Below are positions 8,417-16,172 of a stretch of 64,000 bases of DNA, one piece after another; the stretch's first letter is position 1, and each line of letters opens with the position of its first letter. Origin of the DNA: Bacillota bacterium (GTDB lineage Bacteria; Bacillota; Clostridia; Acetivibrionales; DTU013). Location: positions 1 to 64,000 of the forward strand of contig JAEYRB010000007.1 in the NCBI GenBank assembly GCA_023409735.1, written 5' to 3'. Made by a program: the position numbers and the translations under genes. The notes below the pieces were generated by a model. That model searched no databases. It worked only from the letters and a program-made list of their open reading frames with translations, and was not told the origin of the DNA.

Positions 8417-9841
8417 TTAAGCCTTAACATCTTCCTTTGGTGTTTCCTTGGGAGCTGCATAATTTTTCAGTATACCGGTTATATCTACGCCTGTAAGCCC
8501 CTTTACAGTCTCAGGCAGCTGTGCAAGTATGTTTGTAACATCCTTTGTAATCTTTGAAGCTCCTGAATCTCCTATCATGACTATCTTCTCTGTCTTTGAA
8601 AGCGGCTGAGCTATAGCGGATGCTATTTCAGGCAGCTTCTCGATGACCATCTGAGCTATTGCAGCGTCATTATACAGCTTATAGGCCTCAGCCTTCTTAG
8701 TAAGTGATATAGCCTCGGCTTCACCCTTTGCTTTAATGACCTCTGCTTCCGCAAGACCTGCAGCCTTTATAGCTTCTGCCTTTGCAATACCTTCTGCCTT
8801 GATGGTGTAGGATTGTCCTTCAGCTTCCTTAGACTTTCTGACCCTATCTGCCTCTGCAGTAACCTCAATCTTAAATTTTTCAGCCTCTGCCGGTTTTCTG
8901 ATCATTGCATCGAGTTCTTTTTCCTTTCTCAATGCTTCTTGCTCCTGGAGTTCAATCTCCTTCTGCTTCCTGACAATCTCAACCTGCATTGCTTCCTTTT
9001 CAACATCCTGCTGTATTACAAATTTCTTCTTATCATACGAGAGGTCAGCTTCTGCTTTTCTTTCATTAATAGATGCCTGATAATCAGCCATTTTCATTTC
9101 CTTATCCCTGTTGGATTCGGCTACCTTTGTTTCAGCCATATACTTTGCGGTCTGGCCTGCTTGCATAGCTTCGGCGCTCTTAATATCGGCATCTCTCTTT
9201 GCTTCTGCTTGACCAATAACAGCATCTCTTTGTACGCGAGCAATTTGTGCTTTACCAAGGCTTTCAAGGTACCCGTTTTTATCTGCTATTTCTCTTATTG
9301 TAAAAGAAATGATTTTGAGTCCCATATTTGCCAAATCACCGGCAGCCAGCTCCTGTACCTTCTGAGCAAATGCGTCTCTGTTCTGGTTAATTTCTTCAAC
9401 TGTCAGGTTTCCTACTATTGAACGCAGATGACCTTCAAGAGTCTGTGTAGCTATACGCCTGATCTCGTCCTCTTTAAGGCTCAGGAACTGCTCAGCTGCT
9501 GTAGCTATAGCTTCCTGATGCGAGTCGATTTTCACCTGTGCGATACCGTCAACTGTAACCTGAACACCCTGTGATGTGTATGCACTGGAGTTAACATCAA
9601 GAGGCATGATCCTGAGTGAAATTGTTTTTGAAATTTCAAGTATAGGCCAAACAAAGGTCGCTCCGCCCTTTACTATCCTGAAACCTACTACCTGGCCATT
9701 AGCCAGTTTCTTCTTTCTGCCTGATACGATGAGTGCCTCATCAGGCCCTACCTTCACATATCTGCCTACAAAGACAGAAATCAGTATGAAGATAACGACA
9801 ACGAGTATAACACCTGCTGTAATTGCTATCCCATAACCCAT
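8417..9841 (-). CDS. Flotillin-like SPFH/band 7 protein
   Basis: This 474-residue protein has an N-terminal membrane helix (residues 3-25), an SPFH domain at about 30-190 (VGPDEALIVSG, then GVQVTVDGIAQVKI), and a long Ala/Glu/Lys-rich coiled coil at about 190-400. The coiled coil carries repeated EAKRDADIKSAEA-like and KAEAEAIK-like segments typical of flotillins. Length fits FloT of Bacillus (about 509). It should form oligomeric membrane microdomains. It lies 21 bases downstream of an NfeD-family gene in the same direction, the classical NfeD-SPFH pairing. GGGGGAT precedes the ATG at 9841. Confidence 0.93.
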   Translation of the reverse strand: MGYGIAITAGVILVVVIFILISVFVGRYVKVGPDEALIVSGRKKKLANGQVVGFRIVKGGATFVWPILEISKTISLRIMPLDVNSSAYTSQGVQVTVDGIAQVKIDSHQEAIATAAEQFLSLKEDEIRRIATQTLEGHLRSIVGNLTVEEINQNRDAFAQKVQELAAGDLANMGLKIISFTIREIADKNGYLESLGKAQIARVQRDAVIGQAEAKRDADIKSAEAMQAGQTAKYMAETKVAESNRDKEMKMADYQASINERKAEADLSYDKKKFVIQQDVEKEAMQVEIVRKQKEIELQEQEALRKEKELDAMIRKPAEAEKFKIEVTAEADRVRKSKEAEGQSYTIKAEGIAKAEAIKAAGLAEAEVIKAKGEAEAISLTKKAEAYKLYNDAAIAQMVIEKLPEIASAIAQPLSKTEKIVMIGDSGASKITKDVTNILAQLPETVKGLTGVDITGILKNYAAPKETPKEDVKA

Positions 9842-9862
9842 AACATAATCCCCCTTACATAA

Positions 9863-10585
9863 TTAATTTTCAGCTTTACTGCGTGGATTTTTATTAATAC
9901 CATCCGGTATTTTGCTATTACTCAGATCAATGTCATCCAATGTCAGCTTTTGCTCAACATCTGCTATTCCACCGTTAATCTCACGAATTATTACTGTTGA
10001 GCTTCGAGCAATACCTATCTTTTGAATTGATCTGGCAGGAAGGGTATATCTTACACCGCCCTGTAAAAATGCAACCTCTCCATAGCCTGCTTCGGGTATT
10101 GGAGTTATCACTTCAGCCTCCTTATCAGCTAGTTCCGTTAATGAAAACACTGAATTAGACTGTTGACCATACATAAGCTTAACAACTCCAAAAAATATAG
10201 CAGCACCTATGATCCCTGCAAATGCCAGTGCAATGACTGTGCTAAGGAAGCCGCTCATTCCAAAGCCCTTCATTAAAATTAGTCCAACAGCCCCAAATGT
10301 GGTAATTGCACTTGCTATAACGACAGGACTGAACGGACAAGGGCTGCCCGATGAATCCCCATGCTCGGCACCATCGTGCTGCAGTTCGATGCCATCATGC
10401 TGTACGTCTAAGCCGTCATGCTGCAGATCAAAACCGCCATGCTGTATATCAATATCGCCGTGTTGCAGGTCAAAACCGCCATGGTCAGCATCTATACTGT
10501 GATCACTTCCATGTCCGCCAAGCACAAGCGAGATTAAAGCATAACAAGCGCCAAATGCAAGGCAGCCTACAAATACATAAAGCAA
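9863..10585 (-). CDS. NfeD-family membrane protein with His-rich heptapeptide repeats
   Basis: The 240-residue protein has an N-terminal membrane segment (1-22), a repeat region at about 30-75, two or three central membrane helices (about 85-145), and a C-terminal OB-fold (about 160-225; EAGYGEVAFLQGGVRYTLPA). The last two parts are the short NfeD form that partners flotillins. The repeat region is odd: five or six units of about seven residues, such as HGGFDLQ, HGDIDIQ and HDGLDVQ, placed between the first and second helices. The TTG start is supported by AGGAGG at 10593-10598. It is the first gene of the pair with the downstream flotillin. Confidence 0.85.
   Translation of the reverse strand: MLYVFVGCLAFGACYALISLVLGGHGSDHSIDADHGGFDLQHGDIDIQHGGFDLQHDGLDVQHDGIELQHDGAEHGDSSGSPCPFSPVVIASAITTFGAVGLILMKGFGMSGFLSTVIALAFAGIIGAAIFFGVVKLMYGQQSNSVFSLTELADKEAEVITPIPEAGYGEVAFLQGGVRYTLPARSIQKIGIARSSTVIIREINGGIADVEQKLTLDDIDLSNSKIPDGINKNPRSKAEN
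10350..10495 (-). repeat. 21-bp coding repeats in the NfeD-like gene
   Basis: Consecutive 21-bp units encode H-G/D-G-x-D/E-hydrophobic-Q. The DNA copies are nearly the same (for example ATCAAAACCGCCATGCTG on the plus strand), so the array can change length by slippage without breaking the frame. Confidence 0.8.
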
Positions 10586-10673
10586 ACTACCACCTCCTAT
10601 TAGCCCATTATGACGGTGTAACTAATTTTAATATGTAAGCTCATACTCCATTTAAGAAATACCGTCAATCTAT

Positions 10674-10703
10674 TATATCATGGAACTACTGTTTCATGAT
10701 ATA
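10674..10703. promoter_or_regulatory. Near-perfect 13-bp inverted repeat upstream of the NfeD-flotillin pair
   Basis: TATATCATGGAAC and GTTTCATGATATA flank a four-base spacer, with one mismatch. It lies about 90 bases upstream of the NfeD start. The symmetry and short loop fit either an operator for a dimeric regulator or an RNA hairpin. Confidence 0.5.
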
Positions 10704-10757
10704 TACCATGTGCGTTTTCGGCCTTGCCGAAATGCTCACACAGCAGCTTAAATCTTG

Positions 10758-10797
10758 TAAAATAACCACCGTTACGGTATTCTGCGGTTATTTTATC
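10758..10797. terminator. Hairpin with AT-rich arms, possible terminator
   Basis: TAAAATAACCACCG pairs with GCGGTTATTTTA across a short loop. It is followed by few T residues, so termination strength is uncertain. It occupies the divergent gap 10586-11010, where I see no gene. Confidence 0.45.
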
Positions 10798-11010
10798 ATG
10801 GCTGACCAAGCATATAAACCAAGGGCTACAAAATATTGCCTGCACACAACTGTACTATATACGCATCGTTCTCTATATATGTCTTGTAATTTTATAATGT
10901 TAACATATTTTTAAGGAGTTGAAATGTTAATATTTGAGTAGTATTATTGGATAAACCTACTACATCGATTGCCATAGCTTATTAAAGAAATTAATATTGT
11001 GAGGTAAAAA

Positions 11011-11361
11011 ATGAATAATAGTCAGTTTAAAATCGTTGAGGATGATAATAAAGCGTTACATTCAGAGTTCCATATGCATGTAATATATAAAATTAAAGAA
11101 GGAAAAAGGAATGAATTTATTCAAAAGGTAATGGAAGCCGGAATTATTACAGCTTCAAAGCAAGAGACCGGGAATCTGTTTTATCAATATTTTTTCCCGA
11201 TTGATGACAATAATAGTGTTTTGCTTATTGAAGCATGGGTAGATGCGAATGCGCAAGCCGCTCATTGCACGACAGAGAATTTTAAAAGGTTGTCTGAGAT
11301 CAAAAAGGATTATGTGGAAAAAGTAATAATAAAAAAATATGATGCTTCGATTATTATCTGA
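11011..11361 (+). CDS. Antibiotic biosynthesis monooxygenase (ABM) domain protein
   Basis: This 116-residue protein matches the small dimeric ferredoxin-like ABM fold of YgiN-type quinol monooxygenases. The conserved pattern is visible: an N-terminal strand (HMHVIYKIKEGKRNEF), then the ETGNLFYQYF motif near residue 55, the strand SVLLIEAWVDANAQAAH, and the helix FKRLSEI. The usual role is cofactor-free oxidation of a small aromatic substrate or protection from it. GTGAGG lies just upstream of the ATG. It appears monocistronic; neighbours give no substrate clue. Confidence 0.82.
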   Translation: MNNSQFKIVEDDNKALHSEFHMHVIYKIKEGKRNEFIQKVMEAGIITASKQETGNLFYQYFFPIDDNNSVLLIEAWVDANAQAAHCTTENFKRLSEIKKDYVEKVIIKKYDASIII

Positions 11362-11515
11362 GCTATACTCATCAATCATATGCAAGAATATCGGCACTAG
11401 TAATATAGTCATTCAAGTTATTAGGCTACAATGTCCTTTTATTCCCCAAGAGGGTTACTTGGGTTACTATTTTGTGAAAGTATAAAAAATTTAAAGGTCA
11501 CTAACAGAGACGAAC

Positions 11516-12073
11516 ATGGAAGATAAGAAAATACTTTTTTGGGAAGAGAGTTACAAAAATGAAGGCATCTCTGCCTTTGGTGTAAATCCTAATCCTGAAG
11601 TCAAAGATTATGTTGAGCTTTTTAATAAAAACGGGAAGGTCCTTGAAGCAGGCTGTGGCGAGGCAAAAAATGCGTTCTTCCTTATTGAAAACGGCTTTAA
11701 TGATGTTTCAGCATTTGATTTATCTGAAAATGCAATTAAAAAAGTTCATAAAATTGCAGAGAGTAAAAGAGCTAATATAAATGCATTTATTCAGGATTTA
11801 TGTATGTTTCAGTGGGAATATAAATACGACCTTGTAATTTCGTATGGGACACTGCATTTTGTTAAAAATGATGGATGGCATAAATTCTTAACCGACGCGA
11901 AAGAACATACTAATTATGGCGGTTTTCACGTCATCCAAATATGGGGGTGCGGACAAAAACCCGGCCCCCGTCTTCGACAAGCCGGAACATTAAAGCCAGA
12001 GAATTTTTATCATCAATCCTACGGCTTAATTTTTGGGGTAAACCGGCATAATTATTCTTTAGGGAATGAGTAA
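11516..12073 (+). CDS. Class I SAM-dependent methyltransferase, TehB-like, odd C-terminus
   Basis: The first 145 residues are a good SAM-binding domain: motif I VLEAGCGEAKNAFFLIENGF (about 44-63), an acidic post-I residue in SAFDLSENAI, and the substrate-side motif YDLVISYGTLHFV near 110. Up to GGFHVIQI (about 142) it resembles TehB-like methyltransferases. After that the sequence (GCGQKPGPRLRQAGTLKPEN and on) no longer resembles the family, and the expected DEHPG-type C-terminal motif is missing. The tail overlaps the convergent GNAT gene by 22 bases. A frameshift or junction near 11940 is likely, so the gene may be damaged. No clear ribosome site is seen. Confidence 0.7.
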   Translation: MEDKKILFWEESYKNEGISAFGVNPNPEVKDYVELFNKNGKVLEAGCGEAKNAFFLIENGFNDVSAFDLSENAIKKVHKIAESKRANINAFIQDLCMFQWEYKYDLVISYGTLHFVKNDGWHKFLTDAKEHTNYGGFHVIQIWGCGQKPGPRLRQAGTLKPENFYHQSYGLIFGVNRHNYSLGNE

Positions 12074-12969
12074 TTAAACCATTTCCAGCTTTTTACTGGC
12101 CCAAGCTTAGCATACAGGCCTTTAGCTTCAGTACTTTCACCGCCTATATAAGCATATTGTATGCCTTCAATGTATAAACGTTTAAAGCATTCTCTGATTA
12201 CTGCTTCAGCTAACCCCCTTCGTCTATACTCACTATGTGTACAGACCTTTTCAATTTCAGCATAATTATTCTTGTAATCAATAAAAGCAACACAGCTTGC
12301 AACATGCTGCCCATTTCTATTTACTACAGATAAATCAAACCTCGGATTAAAACAAGGACTTTCCCGGTTATACTCATATTTTAGCAGATCAAATTCACTT
12401 ACTTCATTTTTATTTCTCCATGCATTATTATATAGCAGCGTCTTGCCTTTCAAATCCGGATGAACTAACATATCTTCTATTGAAAATTCACTATCAAGAG
12501 AGATTTCTTCTTTTACTTTGTCAGACAATATATATAATCCAGATACCTCATCTTGTCCTTTTAGAACAAACCCCTCCTCCTCAAGAATTTGAATATAGTA
12601 CTCCTGATATTCATGTGCTCTTGTTGACAGTTCACCTTCTCTATCTTTCCAGGAATATTTAAGCCATTTCAACATTTCTGAATACAGGAACTCATATCCC
12701 CTTTTCGACAATACATTGAATTCTCTATCACCATATTCTGAAATTACAAAGCCAATCAGCTCTTCATTATTAAACCATAGCTGTGCGTTCTTCCTCATGA
12801 AATTCGGAAAGCATTTCCTCTCGTTCCAACATCCATATTTCCAGTCTCCCAGCCTGCCAATAGTCCAGATAAACCTTTCTTTTTTATCAGTATAGTCTTC
12901 AACAAGAAACTCCCACATTTTTTCGAAGTCATTCTGTTTTTCATCAAATGGACGATTGTACACTCTCAT
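12052..12969 (-). CDS. GNAT-family N-acetyltransferase
   Basis: A 305-residue two-part protein. The C-terminal GNAT domain (about 205-300) has the acetyl-CoA loop in VCTHSEYRRRGLAEAVIREC, followed by YIGGESTEAKGLYAKLG. The N-terminal half (FIWTIGRLGDWKYGCW, GFVISEYGDREFNV) looks like a degenerate second GNAT domain. I chose the ATG at 12969 because GGAGGG at 12978-12983 fits it; the frame stays open 30 codons further up, into a copy of repeat family B. Substrate unknown. Confidence 0.82.
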   Translation of the reverse strand: MRVYNRPFDEKQNDFEKMWEFLVEDYTDKKERFIWTIGRLGDWKYGCWNERKCFPNFMRKNAQLWFNNEELIGFVISEYGDREFNVLSKRGYEFLYSEMLKWLKYSWKDREGELSTRAHEYQEYYIQILEEEGFVLKGQDEVSGLYILSDKVKEEISLDSEFSIEDMLVHPDLKGKTLLYNNAWRNKNEVSEFDLLKYEYNRESPCFNPRFDLSVVNRNGQHVASCVAFIDYKNNYAEIEKVCTHSEYRRRGLAEAVIRECFKRLYIEGIQYAYIGGESTEAKGLYAKLGPVKSWKWFNYSFPKE

Positions 12970-13498
12970 TACTTTTTCCCTCCAATAAATATTTAATAAT
13001 TGCAGAATCCTTATGCCCAACCAATCCCTCGCTTTAATGAACAAAAATCTCGGGGGCATCTAATCACTCTCGCCTTTTTGTTGCAGTCCTTCATGCAGCG
13101 CCATTAATAAAAAAACTGCAGGAAGAAAGCCTCCTACAGTCCAAAAGTTCATTTACTTTTTTACAAACATTTATCAATATAAGTATAATTATAGCAATAC
13201 TTATTAAAAGGCTGTAAAAATATAAAGTTTGGTTCTATAAATGACCTCTTCTACTTACTAAATTATAAAAAGCAATATGATAAAGCCTATCTAAGGTTAG
13301 GCAGTACAACTTCCTTAAAATTCTCGCTTTTCAAGTCTTAGCAAGCAGCAATAATCATCTTATAAAACCTCCTTCGATATATTTATGGTAATTTTATCCT
13401 AAATAAATTAAAAAATCCATATTAAAAATAATTATAATTGTTTTCAACATATATGAATAGTAGTAAATCAATGATGCTATGTAACCAAACCAACATCT
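12970..13498. other. Intergenic region with a family B repeat
   Basis: Besides the family B element at 13043-13109 these 529 bases are AT-rich and contain no gene I can support. A short inverted pair (AACTGCAGGAA with TCCTACAG) lies near 13114-13140. Confidence 0.4.
13043..13109. repeat. Dispersed repeat family B, copy 1
   Basis: Reads AAAAATCTCGGGGGCAT, then ACTCTCGCCTTTTTGTTG, then CAGTCCTTCATGCAGCGCCA. It is the most diverged of four copies (others at 19122, 44882, 54819). Viewed on the minus strand it lies just upstream of the GNAT gene. Confidence 0.7.
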
Positions 13499-15406
13499 TT
13501 ATTCCAGGCTTAACATTTTCCCATCATCTGGATCTATATATGCCAGCCAGTAGCCAAAAGCTCCGTATTTGGGCTTGCTGCCTTCAACCTGTACCCACCT
13601 GCTCATCTCTCCAAAGGGCTTTCTGTCTACCATGTACATGCCGGGGACACCACAGACAACATACTGCTTCTCTCTTGGCTTATGAGAAAATATGCCGATA
13701 ATAAGATGCCTATATTTATAATGTGCCATCATAACAGTGGGGTTAAACATCAACGGCGACCTTATACCGCTCTGATAAAGCATATTATTGAGATTAACCG
13801 GATTAGTCACCCTCCACCATGAGTAATCGCTTCTTCTGCTGTGAAAAGGATCACTTGGCTCAAAAGCTCGTGCCAATTCCTGCTTAAGCCATACAACGTT
13901 GCCAATCGGCTTTTGCACAGGCTTCATACTGCTATGCTGCAGCTTGCAGTCAGCACATGGATTGATAGGATAGCCATCATTATTTATGAAAGCCGCACAC
14001 ATATTCCCATTGAGGTACATACAGCCTGTATTAACCTTATCGATCTCCTGCTTGTTATTCATCGGAAAATAATCATCAGAAGTTATTTTCTGATTTTTAT
14101 TCTCATTAACATCTGTACTAACACCAACATCAACATCTTCAAATTCATTTGCGTTTGCATTTGAATTCTCATTCTTATTTGAATCTGTACTTATATTTGC
14201 GTTTGTACTCTCGACTGACCATTTATATCCTTCCGGCTTTTCATTTTCATAGTTGCCGTAAGTCTCTGCTTTTGATTTTGTATACATGTTACCTGACCAC
14301 ATTTTTTCTTCTTTTTCTTCGGCCTCTTCTTTCTCCCCGGCTTCTTCTTTAACCCAGGCCCCTTCTTTCCCCCAGGCCTCTTCTTTACCCCAGGTCTCTT
14401 CTTTCTCCTCGGCCTCTTCTTTACCCTCAGCCTCTTCTTTCTCCTCGGCCTCTTCTTTACCCTCGGCCTCTTCTTTAACCTCGGCCTCTTCTTTCTCCCA
14501 GGTCTCTTCTTTAACCTCGGCTTCTTCTTTAACCTCGGCCTCTTCTTTAATCTCGGCCTCTTCTTTAATCTCGGCCTCTTTTTTCTCCTCGGTCTCTTCT
14601 TTCTCTTCGGCCTCTTCAACTTTTTTGCTTTCTTCCTTTTCTACTTTCTCCTCTTTTTCCATATTTTCATTACTACTCATTAACTCTTCAATACCTATAT
14701 CCATTTTCAGCTTACCATAGGTGTTACTTTGATTAATCATCTTGAAAGTATCTGTTGTACTTTCACCAAATTTATAGGCCTTATCTTGTACTATTTCATT
14801 ATTTTCTCCTGAAGTCATCTTTCCCTTTTGTACATCCTGTCCTGACATCTTTGTTTGAGGCTTTGTTTCCTGCAGTTCAAACTCCTGAGGCTTTACCTCT
14901 TGAGATTGTGCATTATAGGGTTTTTCCTTGTTCACCGGTAATGAATTTGCCTTCGCCGGCTGTCCCTTATTCTTGCCTGCAGCAAACCTCATTCGCCATT
15001 CTGTTTTTTTAGTTATGTACGCTGCTAATGGACAAACAACTCTTCCATTGTCTCTATCAATGCCCTCAACTAAAATTGCGACTATATCAAATTGATTGAT
15101 GGGAAAACCTGTTTCATCAACATTACGGGGATCAAATGCCCAGTTCAATTCTGCCTTATTAAGTTTAGGAACAAGTTCACCGGCACAGGCTCTTACTATT
15201 ACGTCTGATCTGTTTGACAGTACATACACAAAATATTTATACAGGTTATTTACATTTTTTAAATTCTGTACAGAAACATGCAATTTACCGCAATTGTCCT
15301 TTACTTCAAGACGTACATGTCCAACTGCTTTTTGACCTGAATCATAACCGGCATCCTCATTTGAAAATATTACAAAGCTTCTTTGATACTCTGCCTTTAA
15401 ACTCAA
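13499..15406 (-). CDS. Large protein of unknown function with Glu/Lys hexapeptide repeats
   Basis: I do not recognise the family. The 635-residue protein has three parts. Residues 1-145 form a folded-looking domain (SFVIFSNEDAGYDSGQKAVG, later FDIVAILVEGI). Residues about 230-380 are a highly charged array of hexapeptides, KEEAEV/KEEAEG/KEEAEE with KEETWG-type variants. The C-terminal 180 residues are Trp/Tyr-rich with CMYLNGNMCAAF and NPCADCKLQ, ending in GYWLAYIDPDDGKMLSLE. There is no signal peptide or membrane helix. The TTG start at 15406 follows GGAGGG. It stands alone between long gaps. A structural or spore-associated role is possible but unsupported. Confidence 0.75.
   Translation of the reverse strand: MSLKAEYQRSFVIFSNEDAGYDSGQKAVGHVRLEVKDNCGKLHVSVQNLKNVNNLYKYFVYVLSNRSDVIVRACAGELVPKLNKAELNWAFDPRNVDETGFPINQFDIVAILVEGIDRDNGRVVCPLAAYITKKTEWRMRFAAGKNKGQPAKANSLPVNKEKPYNAQSQEVKPQEFELQETKPQTKMSGQDVQKGKMTSGENNEIVQDKAYKFGESTTDTFKMINQSNTYGKLKMDIGIEELMSSNENMEKEEKVEKEESKKVEEAEEKEETEEKKEAEIKEEAEIKEEAEVKEEAEVKEETWEKEEAEVKEEAEGKEEAEEKEEAEGKEEAEEKEETWGKEEAWGKEGAWVKEEAGEKEEAEEKEEKMWSGNMYTKSKAETYGNYENEKPEGYKWSVESTNANISTDSNKNENSNANANEFEDVDVGVSTDVNENKNQKITSDDYFPMNNKQEIDKVNTGCMYLNGNMCAAFINNDGYPINPCADCKLQHSSMKPVQKPIGNVVWLKQELARAFEPSDPFHSRRSDYSWWRVTNPVNLNNMLYQSGIRSPLMFNPTVMMAHYKYRHLIIGIFSHKPREKQYVVCGVPGMYMVDRKPFGEMSRWVQVEGSKPKYGAFGYWLAYIDPDDGKMLSLE
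14308..14635 (-). repeat. 18-bp coding repeat array in the Glu-rich protein
   Basis: About 17 near-identical 18-bp units encode K-E-E-A/T-E/W-x. The plus-strand view is CTCGGCCTCTTCTTTAAC with variants. It opens long spurious frames on the opposite strand and in other phases. Confidence 0.9.
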
Positions 15407-15568
15407 ATTAATCCCTCCATACTAAAAAACTAATATATGTATATGCTTTCAAAATAAAATAAAGCATTATATATTAGTATGTTGATGGTCATAATATATT
15501 GTCATATTGTTTTAGAAATATTTAATATCGGCTCAAAAGAATACATACAGGCTATAGAAACGCTTTAG

Positions 15569-15650
15569 TTGTAGAAATATTTTGCTACCATTAATACATT
15601 TCAACGAGGCTGCTTCTACACATAGATAAAAAAGCGACTCGTTATAATGC
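15569..15650. repeat. Dispersed two-hairpin repeat, family A copy 2
   Basis: GTAGAAATATTTTGCTAC forms hairpin 1, followed by a linker ending in ATTTCA, then hairpin 2 with arms ACGAG and CTCGT, and a TATAATGC tail. It shares about 35 bases at over 90 percent identity with the next copy. Confidence 0.8.
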
Positions 15651-15670
15651 ATAAGATCGAAGTAAAATAT

Positions 15671-15745
15671 TTTGTTTGTAGAAACATTTTGCTACCATCA
15701 ACACATTTCAACGTAGCATGCTATATTCTACGCTATGTTATAATT
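15671..15745. repeat. Dispersed two-hairpin repeat, family A copy 3
   Basis: GTAGAAACATTTTGCTAC forms hairpin 1, then the linker ending in ATTTCA, then hairpin 2 with arms ACGTAGC and GCTATGT (one G-U pair) and a TATAATTATG tail. The hairpin 2 arms differ from copy 2 but still pair. Confidence 0.8.
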
Positions 15746-16030
15746 ATGCAGGATTTTTTATTAGAAATTGCATACTGTATTCATACATAATAATTAAGCA
15801 GTACTTTCAAACGCCCATTTACCGTAATTTATTTGTGCTTATACAAATTTATTCATTATACCAAAATGACCGTATTTCTTTTCGTTAAGATTTTACTGCA
15901 TTCTTGGCACTGCATCACTTTAGGGATAAAAATATCACTTCTTTTTGCATAATAAACCACACTTTTTACAATAGTATAGTTATTAATAAATACAAACTGC
16001 ACATAATAAACGTTTTTGAATAATTCATTG

Positions 16031-16059
16031 TTGAAACCTTCAAAACTATGTGATATGAT
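16031..16059 (+). promoter_or_regulatory. Sigma-A promoter of pckG
   Basis: TTGAAA at 16031-16036 and TATGAT at 16054-16059 are separated by exactly 17 bases. Transcription would start near 16066, leaving a leader of about 105 bases before the pckG ATG. Confidence 0.8.
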
Positions 16060-16172
16060 ATGATAGTGAAAAAATTAACCAATTCCGAATACCTAATAGA
16101 AACACTTTTAGTTATTCATAAAGTAAATTTGGTTAGTCAAATAAAATCAAAACCTTGAAAGGAGATTACCCG

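Larger units (their letters stand above)
15407..16172. other. Long intergenic region with two family A repeats and the pckG promoter
   Basis: The 766 bases hold two adjacent family A copies (15569-15650 and 15671-15745) and a good sigma-A promoter at 16031-16059. The remainder is AT-rich and I see no further gene. Confidence 0.5.

Noticed and set aside
10209..10638. Two plus-strand frames opposite the NfeD gene, rich in Cys/Ser or His/Arg
   Set aside because: They are antisense shadows of the 21-bp His repeat and lack ribosome sites.
14191..14720. Long plus- and minus-strand frames (Ser/Ala-rich and Lys/Arg-rich) across the Glu-rich gene
   Set aside because: They are phase shadows of the 18-bp coding repeat, which keeps several frames open; they have no ribosome site or family features.
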